From the NCBI GenBank assembly GCA_028564925.1, contig CM053032.1:120134490-120198489 (forward strand): a DNA stretch of 64,000 nucleotides. Reading direction: 5' to 3'. Positions 52,576-62,664 of this stretch are shown here, in pieces (position 1 is the first letter of the stretch; each line of letters opens with the position of its first letter). The notes under the pieces are model-generated. The model was given only the letters and a program-made list of their open reading frames with translations, had not been told where the DNA came from and made no database searches. The stretch is from Lithobates sylvaticus (taxonomy: Eukaryota; Chordata; Amphibia; Anura; Ranidae). The position numbers and the translations under genes are program-made.

Positions 52576-53102
52576 CAGGGGTCAAGTCCTGGGGAAAAAA
52601 GTGTGGGAACTCCCACCCAAGATCCACTCCCCCACCAAAAAAAAAAAAAATGATACGCTCATATATACGAACGCTTCAAAAGTGGTATTTTTCATCCAAT
52701 TTTCGTATTGTGTGTATGAAGCTTAACTGTTAGTACATAAAAAAGAGGAGACAGAAAATCAGGAGGGGTCAGCAGGGAGGAGCGCATAACGAGAGGTCTG
52801 ACTAAACACAATCTCTTAGCAGCAGGGACCTGATCTACCTGTCAGCTAGCTGTGATTGACAGGTAGATCGAAGCGGAAGCTGTCATGGGGCCCCCTACTG
52901 GCAGTGCCTGAATGGTCAGTCCTCCCCTGGTGTGCGTCACTTTATATTGCGAGTTGTGTTGGCGGCTGCTGGTGTAGCACCTGCCACACAGCTTGCATAC
53001 TTCAAAGTCTTGCAGGACACAGCTGCTAAGGGAACTGAGTTCCTGTTGTGGAAAAAGTACAGGAACTCCGTTCCCATGCGTTCCCGCAGGACTTGAGCCC
53101 TG
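52576..53102. mobile_element. Non-autonomous hAT element in ERV pol
   Basis: 527 bp with ends CAGGGGTCAAGTCCTG and CAGGACTTGAGCCCTG (one mismatch as inverted repeats). Flanking 8 bp CTAACATA (52568-52575) and CCAACATA (53103-53110) differ at one base. Internal inverted arms (CCTGATCTACCTGTCA and complement) lie near 52828-52870. No transposase. Confidence 0.85.
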
Positions 53103-53675
53103 CCAACATACCATTCAGAATGGCAACAGGGCCAGGCACGGGAGAAGAATATTTCCGGGATAATTTGGCAGTGCTAGTGAGAACTACTTCATACCCTGAT
53201 TATCTCTGTGCAGTCATGTGCTGTGTTGTAAGGTTTCCTAACACATGTAATACATGATGGGTTATGTGTAAAACTGTGTCATGTCCAAGTGTTATGGACA
53301 CAGTTGCCTTTTTACAGCCATTGCACAGACAGCTAAAGCCCACAAACAGGCTGGCATGCCCTGTACTGGGACAGGAACTACTCTGGAAAAGAAAGCAGTC
53401 AGTCTCATATTTCCTCTGTTGTTCTGGGCTAAAATCACAACCACAGTTTTACAGTTATCTCTAGCATACACATGTAAATACTTTTTTATAGTCCACTAAG
53501 CCCAGCGCAGCAAAGCAAACTAAAGTGTGCTTCAGGGTTTTGTATGTCTGTTCCATATCATGGTTCCACTAAATTGGGTCGGCATGCCTCGACCTGTATT
53601 GCCTGCCTCGACACATTATCTTAGTATGAGCAATCTCGTATCCATTGTCTACAATAATTGACCATTCCAAGAAAT

Positions 53676-54467
53676 TACCATATTTATTACCTTAAAATCA
53701 GGGGAAAATCGTGGGTTGCGCGTTATACGCCGATCCCGACCGATCCCCGTCCATCTCCGCTGATTGTGAGCAGAGCGGAGCGATCACCGCCGAGATACAC
53801 ATAGCCGAGTGCAGTGGTTCTTCTCGGGCTCTGCTCATAGTCACGCCCAGTCCCGCCATTGGACCTGTGTTATGTCCATCAAAGGGCGGGACTGGGCGTG
53901 ACTGTGAGCGGAGCCGAGAAGAGCCAAGTGCACTCGGCTATGTGTATCTCGGCTCCGCCCAGTCCCTGCGATCTCGGCGGCATTTGCTCCACTCCGCCCG
54001 GCGGCGATCTCGGCGGCGCCAATTTTAAATGCATCCAAGGCTGCAATGACAAGGCTGCAATGGACACTGGGGGCAAGGCTGCACTGGGGCAAGGCTGCAA
54101 TAGACACTGGGGGCAAGGCTGCACTGGGGCAAGGCTGCAATGGACACTGGGGGCAAGGCTGCACTGACAAGGCTGCACTGACAAGGTAGCACTGACAAGG
54201 ATACACTGGGGCAAGGCTGCACTGGGGCAAGGCTGCACTGGGGCAGGCTTCACTGACAAGGCTGCACTGGGGCAAGGCTGCAATGGACACTGGGGGCAAG
54301 ACTGCAGTGACAAGGCTGCAAATGAGACTGATAAGGCTGCATTGATGGGCATTTAAAGTATTTTTTCCTTAAACCCCCCTCCTAAAAGTTTTTTTCCTTA
54401 AAATTCCCTCCTAAACTTGGGGTGCATGTTATACGCCGGCGCGTGTTATACACCGCTAAATACGGTA
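53676..54467. mobile_element. Non-autonomous element with ACCGTATTTA-type ends
   Basis: Left end near TACCATATTTATTACC and right end GCTAAATACGGTAC are imperfect inverted repeats. Internal GTTATACGCCG phrases occur near both ends. It holds a GGCTGCAATGGACACTGGGG minisatellite (54040-54330). ERV reverse transcriptase lies on both sides. Probably hAT-like, but superfamily unproven. Confidence 0.55.
54040..54330. repeat. Minisatellite GGCAAGGCTGCACTGGGGCA
   Basis: Mixed units of about 12-40 bp built from AAGGCTGCACTGGGGC and AAGGCTGCAATGGACACTGG. Non-coding. Confidence 0.85.
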
Positions 54468-54722
54468 CATCATTGCTTTCTTTGTATAGGAGTGGGGTAA
54501 CCCCATGATTGTATTCACTCGGGACTTACTCTGAGATTCCTTCGACCTTGTATGAGAGGGAAACCAAGATAATGGACAATATTGTAGCTTTTTGACAGAC
54601 ACTTTGTGCCCCTCAGTACTCAGGTAAGCTAACAATAATATGCTACCCTGCCTACAAGCCTCTTTGCTTGGGCTGCACAATATAATATCATCTATGTAAG
54701 AAAGAGGCACTGAACCAGAGGG
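54468..54722 (-). pseudogene. ERV reverse transcriptase palm fragment
   Basis: MPLSYIDDIILCSPSKEACR (YIDD catalytic box) and LLLAYLSTEGHKVSVKKLQY match the palm and thumb of retroviral reverse transcriptase. Cut on the upstream side by a Harbinger MITE. Fossil. Confidence 0.8.
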
Positions 54723-54957
54723 CGGTGACCATCTGGCCGTCTGTCTGTGTTTATCCGATCCGCTCTGCAGATGGATGGAAAAATAGGGTTTTCCTCCATC
54801 TCCAGAATCGGACCACAGCGGAGACGGACGATATCGGGTGTCAGCGGATGTTCATCCGCTGACACCCGCTATCCCATAGGGAGGCATGTATGTCCGTATT
54901 TCATCCGAAAATGGATGGATGAAATACGGACATACGGTCCGCCCGTGTGAAAGGGGC
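54723..54957. mobile_element. Harbinger MITE, truncated second copy
   Basis: Matches the right two-thirds of 48509-48906 (GATCCGCTCTGCAGA, TCAGCGGATG...CATCCGCTGA, CCGTGTGAAAGGGGCC end). The left terminus is missing. Confidence 0.75.
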
Positions 54958-55388
54958 CATAGAGTCTACAAACTATGGTGCCAATCACTGAAAATTGATC
55001 ACATCTGATCAGGCCTTCAGTATATCAGGTGTATCTCATTTCTTGAGACACTAACAAGTCAGGAAAGTACAAATACCCCCCAAATGACCCATTTTTAGAA
55101 AGTAGACATTCCAAGGTATTAAGTAAGTAGCATAGTGAATTTTTTTAAGTTGTAATTTTTTCCCACAATTCTTTGCAAAATGAAGATTTATTTTTATTTA
55201 TAATAGTTTTTTTTTACAAAATTGTCAAATCAATAGGTTATTTCTCTCACAGAGCATATGCATACAACAAATTACACCCCAAAATATATTCTGCTACTCC
55301 TCCGAGTATGGCGATACCACATGTGTGGGACTTTTACACAGCCTGGCAACATACAAAGGCCCAACATTGAAGAAGCATCTTCAGGCGT
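54958..55388. other. Non-coding repeat, left of the Penelope insertion
   Basis: Phrases such as CCCCAAATGACCCATTTTTA and GTAGACATTCCAAGG echo 57320-57370 on the other side of the Penelope-like element (CCCAAAATAACCCAATTTTG). It may be flank of the piggyBac element whose transposase lies at 58055-59790; that link is an inference. Confidence 0.4.
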
Positions 55389-55675
55389 TCTACGAGCATA
55401 AAGAAAAATTTAGGCCTAGTGTGCATGTACACGGCCAATACCCCTAAGGGATGTTTGAGAGACTCGATAGACACAGACAAAAGTATATGCAATTCAAAAA
55501 GGTATATTTATTAAAGACTGTACAAAAGGGTGCACACATTGACAGTATTAGAGCTGTCAAGGAGGGCATACATGTGTCATACTCAAATTGACAGTGTCAG
55601 ACATAGATACAAAATATGTGTATAACTCTATCATTAAGAGGTTAAGAACTTGCAATACATGTAGAGTCTAGGAAA

Positions 55676-55716
55676 ACGCCGACATGTTTCGGAATTTTGT
55701 CCTTTTTCATAGGCGG
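55676..55716 (-). ncRNA. Hammerhead-like motif in the Penelope-like element
   Basis: On the minus strand CGCC (55715-55712) and GGCG (55680-55677) form stem I, and GGA/TCC form stem II around CAAAAT. GAAAC-AT-GTC gives a 2-bp stem III and a C at the cleavage position. The CUGAUGA core is replaced by TATGAAAAA, so it is a decayed copy. Minimal stem III is typical of hammerheads in Penelope-like elements. Confidence 0.6.
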
Positions 55717-56941
55717 ATTTGTAGCCTGTTCTTTCACATCTAATAATGTGAGCAAATAAATATTAGTACAATGGGTATAGTGATACAAATAGTCAAAGAA
55801 AAATGCATATACAATGCCATAGGATTGATCAACAAAATAGTATGTTATGGTTTGGTACTCACATGCAGAGAGAATAACCCCTTCGATATATGTTACAGTT
55901 GGGGACCGATTGAGGGCCTCATAAATCAAATGTGTGCAGTAAAATACTGTGAGTACTGTTAAAAGCATATAAAGCTGCCATATAGGTAGGTGGCGAACTG
56001 CTAGGGACTCCAAAAGCTGCAAGGCCTCATATAAGAAACAGGCGTGTGGCCTGTGTCTTAATGGCGTGTGGCCAGTGAGAGAAAGAGGCTGTAGAAATAT
56101 AAAATGTAGGGTATCAATATAGGACAAGACCACAGATAAGGCCTAGAGAGTAACTAATGAGTAAAGATTGTAGTTTACCTGTATGTAATACAGCATATGA
56201 TGTTGTGTCCCCAGGAAACGCCAGGTATCAGAAGGCATGTCTAAGGCCGCTGATTCCGGCTATTTATGATGGGGGAGATGGTGATGAATCAGCTGTGTGT
56301 AGGCGCCAAAATGTGATGCGCCTATAACGCTGAAAAATGATTGGCCAGAGCAGGGGGGCAGCAGCATATCGGAGCTGCGTGTTGTCCCACTGAGTGAGAC
56401 CTCTGACGTACAGGCGCTGGGTGCGGGCACGTCCGGTGGGCGAAGCCGCGTCCAGCATCATGACGTCACCGACGCGGGCGGAAGTTCTCGTCCGGTCAGC
56501 GCTCCAAGGTGGAGCGCAAACAGGAAAGGCATCATTTGGTGAGGGCGCCTAGGGAGATCTTAACAGGCGCATGCGTCAAAAGAAAACAGGCACATGCGCA
56601 ATGTCTTACCCGCGCCGGGCAGCATTAAATTGGAGAAACTAGAAGCAAGCCAGTGTGGGAAAAACATTCAAAAAGTATTTGTAATGACAAAGATTACAAT
56701 GATTATACAATGGGGGTATTGTTTGATCATGCATGTAGGTCCACAGCCATTATCTGTATATTGCACTTATCTGTAAAGACAGAAATGGGAAACATACATA
56801 TTTATTTAGGCAAATACATAGCCCAGGAGCATTAATAGGACAGTATAACATATTAGAATATACAGATGTAAATATATACATATATTCAAGGATAATAAAG
56901 TACAAACTTGTAAAGTATGCTGGTTGTGTATATGTAGGAAA

Positions 56942-57247
56942 CTATAAATCCAATTCGCAGACCCCAGATTGAAACCCTTCAAGATAGGGTTTAAAATTAA
57001 AGGCCTCGTTGAGGCCAGGGAGCGAAGTGGCATTGAGGTGGAAGATCCATCTCAATTCACTCTGTAGTAAAGCTTGGTTGTAATCACCTCCACGATTAGG
57101 TGGAGGGATATGGTCTAAAGCTTTAAACATAATTTTTGGAGTATGATCTGGATGCAGTAGCTCACAGTGTCGTCCAATGGGGAAATCAGGGTCTTTTTTA
57201 TTTGCACTAAGTAAGTGACTGTCATTGCCTGCCTAGTTTTTTCTTTC
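56942..57247 (-). pseudogene. Penelope-like endonuclease, C-terminal fragment
   Basis: Reads PDFPIGRHCELLHPDHTPKI, MFKALDHIPPPNRGGDYNQA and LLQSELRWIFHLNATSLPGL, then NEAFNFKPYL. ALDHIP...RGG...L...E.RWIF.L....PGLNE is the end of the GIY-YIG endonuclease in Penelope-like elements (Neptune/Penelope type). The reverse transcriptase and the GIY-YIG core itself are absent through 5' truncation. In an intact element this enzyme nicks the target. Inactive here. Confidence 0.78.
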
Positions 57248-57261
57248 TCTACGAGCATAAA

Positions 57262-58054
57262 TGACACATCTAATTTCTCAACCACCTATTACACTTTTGA
57301 AGGCCCTGGAGCACCAGGACAATGGAATTGCCCCCAAAATAACCCAATTTTGGAAAGCAAACACCTCAACGTATAATGTATGAGGCATAATGAGTCTTTT
57401 GAACGGTTCATTTTTTTCCAGAAGTTTTTGGAAAATGTGGAAAAAAAATTTAAACCCATAATATTGGTCTACCTGCATACATTCATTATTGTACCGCTCT
57501 CCAGCCCTTCATAAACATACTGCCTCTTGCTACAGCTAATTATTTGCATAGTCCAGGTATCGGTGTGGTCCGTTCATGCGGCAGGCAGAGGCATGGTGGC
57601 CGCAATCAGGTAAGACCTGTGCACAGGTGCACAGGGGTAGAGGCTTCGACCCACCCAAATCTCTATAAAGCCTCCGGACTCCAGACCCTAATCCGAAAAC
57701 CAGAGAAAACAAATTGTTTTCTCCATCCGGAAAAACAATTCTGGAGCCCCTCACATATGTGAGACCCCTGTGTACTACAGTAGCAGGGCAACAGATCAGT
57801 CCAAGCGGTAGGCAAAAGCATAGTCCATAAAACAGGCCAGGGTCAGTTCACGTGCAAGCAGTCCAAGCCATAGGCAGTAGCGTAGTTAATAAAACAGGCC
57901 AGGGTCAGTTCTTGTGGAAGCAGTCCAAACGGTAGGCAGAGGCATAGTCACAAAACAGGCCAGGATCAGTTAACGTGGAAGGCAGTGGCTTGGTTATTTG
58001 GGGAAGCATGGAAAATGGTCAGCACAGATGATGGAAATGGTTAAAAATATGGGC
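57262..58054. other. Non-coding stretch with a ~61-bp tandem repeat
   Basis: Resumes the repeat interrupted at 55389. Bases 57780-57975 hold about three units around ACAGGCCAGGGTCAGTT and GCAGTCCAAGC. No gene. Likely the 3' flank of the piggyBac transposase. Confidence 0.45.
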
Positions 58055-59790
58055 TAATATTTTAGGGATGTATGATAAAGTTGGAAGCATTCACCAATGC
58101 AAAGGCCAGGTTGGGAGGGACACTGGGGACAATGGTAGCTGGTATCTTTCCGAAACCCTCTTTTGGTGCACACGCAAGATTTTTTTTTGCCGTTTTTGGC
58201 CTGCTTCAGATGGTGGAATGCTGAAGGGGAAGTGGCGTTCATGAAGTCGGCAAACAGCCTCAGAGCGAAGGTCTTTTGGAGGGGGTCTTTCATGATAGAT
58301 GAGGGACGTGACAACTTCTTCTATGAATTTTAGAAAGGGGGCGGGGCTTTCCATGGATTTGGTGTAGACTACGTAGGAATTAAAAATGGACAAATGGATA
58401 AGATAAATTGCTACCTTCTTGTACCAGAATCTGGACCTCCTTATTGACAAATAGGGCTTAATCATTTGATCACTGAAATCCCCACCCCCCCATGGAGAGA
58501 TTATAATCTTGGACACATGTTGGCTTTTCAATAGGACCTTGTCTTCTTTGAACCTCAACTGTAGTGTCCTCATGGATGGTGGACATCATGTGCACGTCCC
58601 TTTTATCCTTCCACCTCAACGCCAGCACTTCGTAGCATCTCAATGATACTCTTTCCCACTTTGCAGCTTTTTGTTCGCTAGTGATTGTGGGAAGCCCTTC
58701 CTATTTTTTCTGGATGTTCCGCAGGCCAGGGTTTTTGCAAGGTATAAGTGTCTGAAAAGGGACAGGCTGGTGTAAAAGTTATCAAGGTATAGGTGATATC
58801 CTTTGTTCAGAAGTGGGTATGCCAGGTCCCATACAATCTTTCCAGTATTCTGCTCGGGGACATAGAGTTCTGCAAATTGTTGGGAAAATAAATTTATCAG
58901 TGGGTGAAGTTTATATAACTTGTCGAAATTTGGATGATTGTGGGGAGGTCACTGGGTGTGGTCGCTGAATTGAAGAAAGCACATTATGATCTTGTATCGG
59001 GATCTGGACATTATGGCAGAATAAATGGGCATGGTATGGATGGGGTGGGTGGACCAATAGGCATGTCCTTCATTTGTTTTTGTAATCTCCATGTTTAGGG
59101 TGAGGCCCATAAACTGTTTGAACTCCTCCAAATTCAGATCTCTCCACTCAAACGGACGGGCATATGATGATTGGGGGTTATTGGCAATATACTGCTGGGC
59201 GTATAAATTTGTCTGGTCCACAATAAATTGCAGAAAAGTGTTGGGCAAAAATAGATGAAAGAAATCAATCTCTGAGAAATTTTGGGTGTTGGCCTGCACA
59301 CCTGGCTGTGCTGTGAAAGGGGGAATAATTGGTGAAGCCGAGTTGGAAGGCAGTCATGTTGGGTTGGCAAGACCATCTGGCATATATGTAGAGGCCCTGG
59401 CTCTTGGGGGATGTGTGTTGGATTGGAATTTCCTGTGCTGGTACTCAGGCGTGATGTGGCAGCACTGGTTCTGGGTCTGGGCATTTGTTGGTGTGGCCCA
59501 TCGCCGGCGGCAGCAATGGTACTGGGCATTTGTTTCCGGGGCCTATTGCTGGCGGCAGCGCTGGTACTGGGCCTGGGAATACAATCCTGGTTTCCAGAGT
59601 GCCGTGCCCTTTTAGGAGGGACCCATACTTCCTCCGAATCATTTGCCGATTCACTATTCGGTTCAAATGCCAAATTTGATTCGGAATCAGAATTGGATTC
59701 CGATGAGAACTCCCCGGTTGCTCTCATCGGTCATGGAGAGAATCTGGAACGCCTCCTCACTGTTGTAAACTCTTTTGGACATGACGATGA
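58055..59790 (-). pseudogene. piggyBac-type transposase, broken
   Basis: Minus-strand pieces in order: an acidic Ser-rich N-terminus (SESANDSEEVWVPPKRARHS) followed by Pro/Ser/Thr repeats (59134-59727). The DDE domain start is ARPFEWRDLNLEEFKQFMGL and MSRSRYKIIMCFLQFSDHTQ (58949-59299). A middle part lies in other frames (58570-58940). KPYLSIRRSRFWYKKVAIYL is in 58091-58573, and the cysteine-rich tail YHCPQCPSQPGLCIGECFQL lies in 58054-58314. The C-terminal Cys cluster is the binding domain typical of piggyBac. At least three frame changes make it inactive. It would cut at TTAA. Confidence 0.85.
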
Positions 59791-59814
59791 TGGCTGTGTG
59801 ACAGGTGGCAGGTG

Positions 59815-60715
59815 ACAGTCACTGATGGGCTGTGCGATGGGTGGCAAGTGACTTTCACTGATGACGGTGTGACAGGCGATGGTCACTGATGGGTGACAGG
59901 CCACAGGCAATGACGGGTGATGGTCACTGATGGCTGTCGGTCACTGATGGGTGATGGTCACTGGTGGCTGGTGGTCCCTGATGGGTGACGAGTGATGGCT
60001 GGCGGTCACTGATGGGTGACAGGTGATGGGTGATGGCTGGCGATCACTGATGGGTGACGGGTGATGGCTGGCGGTCACTGATGGGAAATGGGTGACAGGT
60101 GCACCGCTGGCGGTCACTGATGGGTGACGGTGCACCGCTGATGGTCACTGATGGGTGGTGGCTGATGGTCACTGATGGGTGACGGGTGATGGCTGACTGT
60201 CACTGATGGGTGACGGGTGATGGCTGGCGGTCACTGATGGGTGACCGGTGATGGCTGAAGACTGGCGGTGGCTGATGGGTGACGGCTGACGGTCACTGAT
60301 GGGTGAGAGGTGATGGCTGATGGGTGACGGCTGGCGGTGGCTGATGGGTGACAGCTGGCGGTCACTGATGGGTTAGTGACGGCTGGCTGCTGATGGGTGA
60401 TGGCTGATGGGTGACAGCTGGCGGTCGCTGATGGGTGACAGGTGATGGCTGATGGGTGACAGTTGGCGGTCACTGATGGGTGACGGCTGACAGCTGGCGG
60501 TCACTGATAGGGGATGGCTGGAAGTCACTGATGGGTGACGGGTGACGGCTGGCGGTCACTGATGGGTGATTGCTGGCGGTCACTGATGGGTGACGGGGGA
60601 CAGGTGGCGTTCACTGATGAGTGACGGGTGATGGGTGGCAGGCGCACTGCTGACGGTCACTGATGGCAGTCACCTATGTGACAGGTGCACTTTATGGGGT
60701 GACTGTGGTGACTGT
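59815..60715. repeat. Minisatellite CACTGATGGGTGACGGGTGA
   Basis: About 900 bp of degenerate units (roughly 30 bp, subunits of about 10) built from TCACTGATGGGTGAC, GGTGATGGCTGGCGG. Lies just 5' of the piggyBac transposase. Open frames across it are repeat artefacts. Confidence 0.9.
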
Positions 60716-61289
60716 TGGGTGACAGATGACAATGGGGGGGGGGTGATCTGACAAGTGTGGTGTTGGTGCAGACACTACAGAACACAGATTGGTAACTCAC
60801 TGCTCCAGGCTCTTCTCTCCTCACACTGGAAACGGTGTGTGAGGAGAGAAGCGCTGGTAACAGCTAGTTACTGCGCTGTGTTTACATTTAGTGATCGGCT
60901 GTGAAAGGATCACAGCCGATCACGTGGGTAAACAGCCAGCCAATGGCTGTTTACTGGCGTCAGTGACGAGCAGTGTTCCCGGGGAACACGCCACCACCGC
61001 GCTGTGCACATTGGGGGTGGAACCATCTGTGATTGGCAGTGACTTCATCACGGCCGATCACGTGGTAAACAGCCATGACAAATTGCTGTTCACCCCCCTC
61101 GTGGCGAGCGGAGTCTCCGCGACACGCCACCACCGAAGGAACAGGGATGCGCGCGCTCGATCGCGCGCATTCCCTGTTCAAAGGCGAGGGCGTCATATGA
61201 CGCCCTCCTGCCACAAGAGCCGCGCCGCCTGGCCGTCATTTGACAGCCGATGGTCGGCAAGCGGTTAAGGAAAGGAATCTCTTTTTTTT
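60716..61289. other. Non-coding end region with inverted arms
   Basis: CTTCTCTCCTCACAC and GTGTGAGGAGAGAAG (60810-60852) form a hairpin. ACAGCCGATCACGTGG and related CACGTGG phrases repeat at 60900-61075. GCGCGCTCGATCGCGCGC is a palindrome near 61149. It ends AAGCGGTTAAGG with a TTAA at 61265-61268, so this may be the right terminus of the piggyBac element; the left terminus was not found. Confidence 0.45.
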
Positions 61290-61378
61290 TTTAAATAATG
61301 TACTAAGCTGGCTATAACTAGTTCTTGAGGGAGTCTATTCCACATTTTCACAGCTCTCAATGTGAAGAAGCCTTTCCA
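61290..61378 (-). mobile_element. CR1/L2-like LINE, 3' UTR edge
   Basis: A short piece that continues without loss at 62665 after the Tc1 MITE (CCTTTCCA...TATCAAGGTTAAA). Same LINE as 62665-64000. Confidence 0.6.
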
Positions 61379-61601
61379 TACAGTATCTCACAAAAGTGAG
61401 TACACCTCTCACATTTTTGTAAATATTTTATTATATCTTTTCATGTGACAACCCTGAAGAATTACACTTTGCTACAATGTAAAGTAGTGAGTGTACAGTT
61501 TGTATAACAGTGTGAATTTGCTGTCCCCTCAAAATACCTCAACACACAGCTATTAATGTCTAAACCACTGGCAACAAAAGTGAGTGAAAATGTGCAAATT
61601 G

Positions 61602-62476
61602 TACCAGTCAGGGTAGCTAAATATACCCAAAATTATTCCGCTCAATGTTATCATGGTTGTACAGGTTTGGGTACTTATTTTCATATTTGGTGAGATTGCC
61701 CTATTGCACAAGTCTTCTGGAAGGAAATATTTAATATTGCATCTAAATTACTCAAAATTAAATTACATCTGGACCCTACAATGGCCCTACTCAATTTAAA
61801 ACCAGAATTATTATCGCATAACCGCTTTAAATTGTTGATACAGCTCTTCGCGGCGGCGAAACAAACGCTGGCGAAAACGTGGAGATCCTCGACTTTGGAA
61901 GTCAATGAGACTGTGAATAGAATGTATAATACTATGATACAAGCGAAAATGTTAGCTCTTGAAATGGACCAAATCCCTAAATACGAAAAAATATGGCAAC
62001 CTTGGATAGAATTTTTTTTGCCATCAACATTTGATAACAGAGTACTATAACCATGGTAGTAAATTTGATAGGTTTTGTTTCAAATATGGTTGTTCAAGGA
62101 CGTTGTGTTGGCTCCCGACCGAACCCTGCGGAACTCATTACCCTTTCTCTACACATCCCTCTCTTTCCTTCTACCCTTCTTCCCTTCTTATCTTTATTTA
62201 TATCCATATTTACTTCTTGAATTTGGAAGCTCCCATATATGCTACCTATGATCATATAGAATTGTTACAGTTATAATTGTAACTGTATAAATTAAGATAT
62301 TTCAATATAAATACAGATCAACAGTTGCTTATAACTGTATTAATTGTATTTAATAATATATAATAGCAATCTATACTATTATTTGCATTTATATAACTGA
62401 GCTTCATTAATTTGATTGATAACAGATTATATTGTACAATTTACAATTTGAATACATAATAAAATATTTTGACAAG
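61602..62476 (+). mobile_element. L1-like LINE, 5'-truncated 3' end
   Basis: Flanked by GAAAATGTGCAAATTG (61586-61601) and GAAAATTTGCAAATTG (62477-62492), a 16-bp target duplication with one mismatch, as L1-type retrotransposition leaves. The coding tail is followed by an AT-rich 3' UTR ending ATAATAAAATATTTTGACAAG. Plus strand, inside the Tc1 MITE. Confidence 0.8.
61660..62050 (+). pseudogene. L1-like ORF2 C-terminal fragment
   Basis: Reads FWKEIFNIASKLLKIKLHLD, PTMALLNLKPELLSHNRFKL, LIQLFAAAKQTLAKTWRSST and YEKIWQPWIEFFLPS. The pattern WW..P....FW.EI...........LDP...LL and the late AAK..I...W are typical of the region after the reverse transcriptase in L1/Tx1-clade LINEs. No reverse transcriptase or endonuclease remains because of 5' truncation. 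Inactive. Confidence 0.72.
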
Positions 62477-62664
62477 GAAAATTTGCAAATTGGGCCCAAT
62501 TAGCCATTTCCCTCCCTGGAGTCATGTGAATCTTTAGTGTTACAAGGTCTCAGGTGTGAATGAGGAGCAGGTGTGTTAATTTCTACACTGTTGTCACATT
62601 AAAAGATATAATAAAAATATTTACAAAGATGTGAGGGGTGTACCCACTTTTGTGAGATACTGTA

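Larger units (their letters stand above)
44950..54722 (-). mobile_element. Endogenous retrovirus (class I-like), heavily broken
   Basis: Minus-strand pieces appear in retroviral order from right to left: reverse transcriptase with YIDD (54468-54722), connection (53111-53675), RNase H (52056-52567), integrase (51789-51983 and 50081-50480), env (49329-49631 and 47409-47791), polypurine tract GATAAAGGAGGG (about 47400) and a 3' LTR (from 47392 leftward). Gag and the 5' LTR are absent. At least six later insertions (hAT, Harbinger and others) and many small breaks make it an old fossil. Gamma/epsilon-like affinity is suggested by the RT and env-TM style but not proven. Confidence 0.8.
55403..57247 (-). 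mobile_element. Penelope-like element, 5'-truncated
   Basis: TCTACGAGCATAAA flanks both sides (55389-55402 and 57248-57261), a 14-bp target duplication. The minus strand starts in the C-terminal end of a Penelope-like endonuclease (57247-56942). About 1.5 kb of non-coding sequence follows, ending in a region with a hammerhead-like fold (55676-55716). 5' truncation, variable target duplications and hammerheads are known traits of Penelope-like elements. It inserted into an older repeat. Confidence 0.78.
61381..62662. mobile_element. Tc1-derived MITE, interrupted by an L1-like LINE
   Basis: Ends CAGTATCTCACAAAAGTGAG and CACTTTTGTGAGATACTG with TA on both sides (61379-61380 and 62663-62664). 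It shares its terminal region (ACACTTTGCTACAATGTAAA, CTGTCCCCTCAAAATA) with the broken Tc1 at 23149-24912, but the transposase gene is absent. Without its guest it would be about 390 bp, an internal-deletion derivative. Confidence 0.85.

Noticed and set aside
59815-60715. Several open frames rich in His/Pro/Ser
   Set aside because: Translation of a minisatellite.
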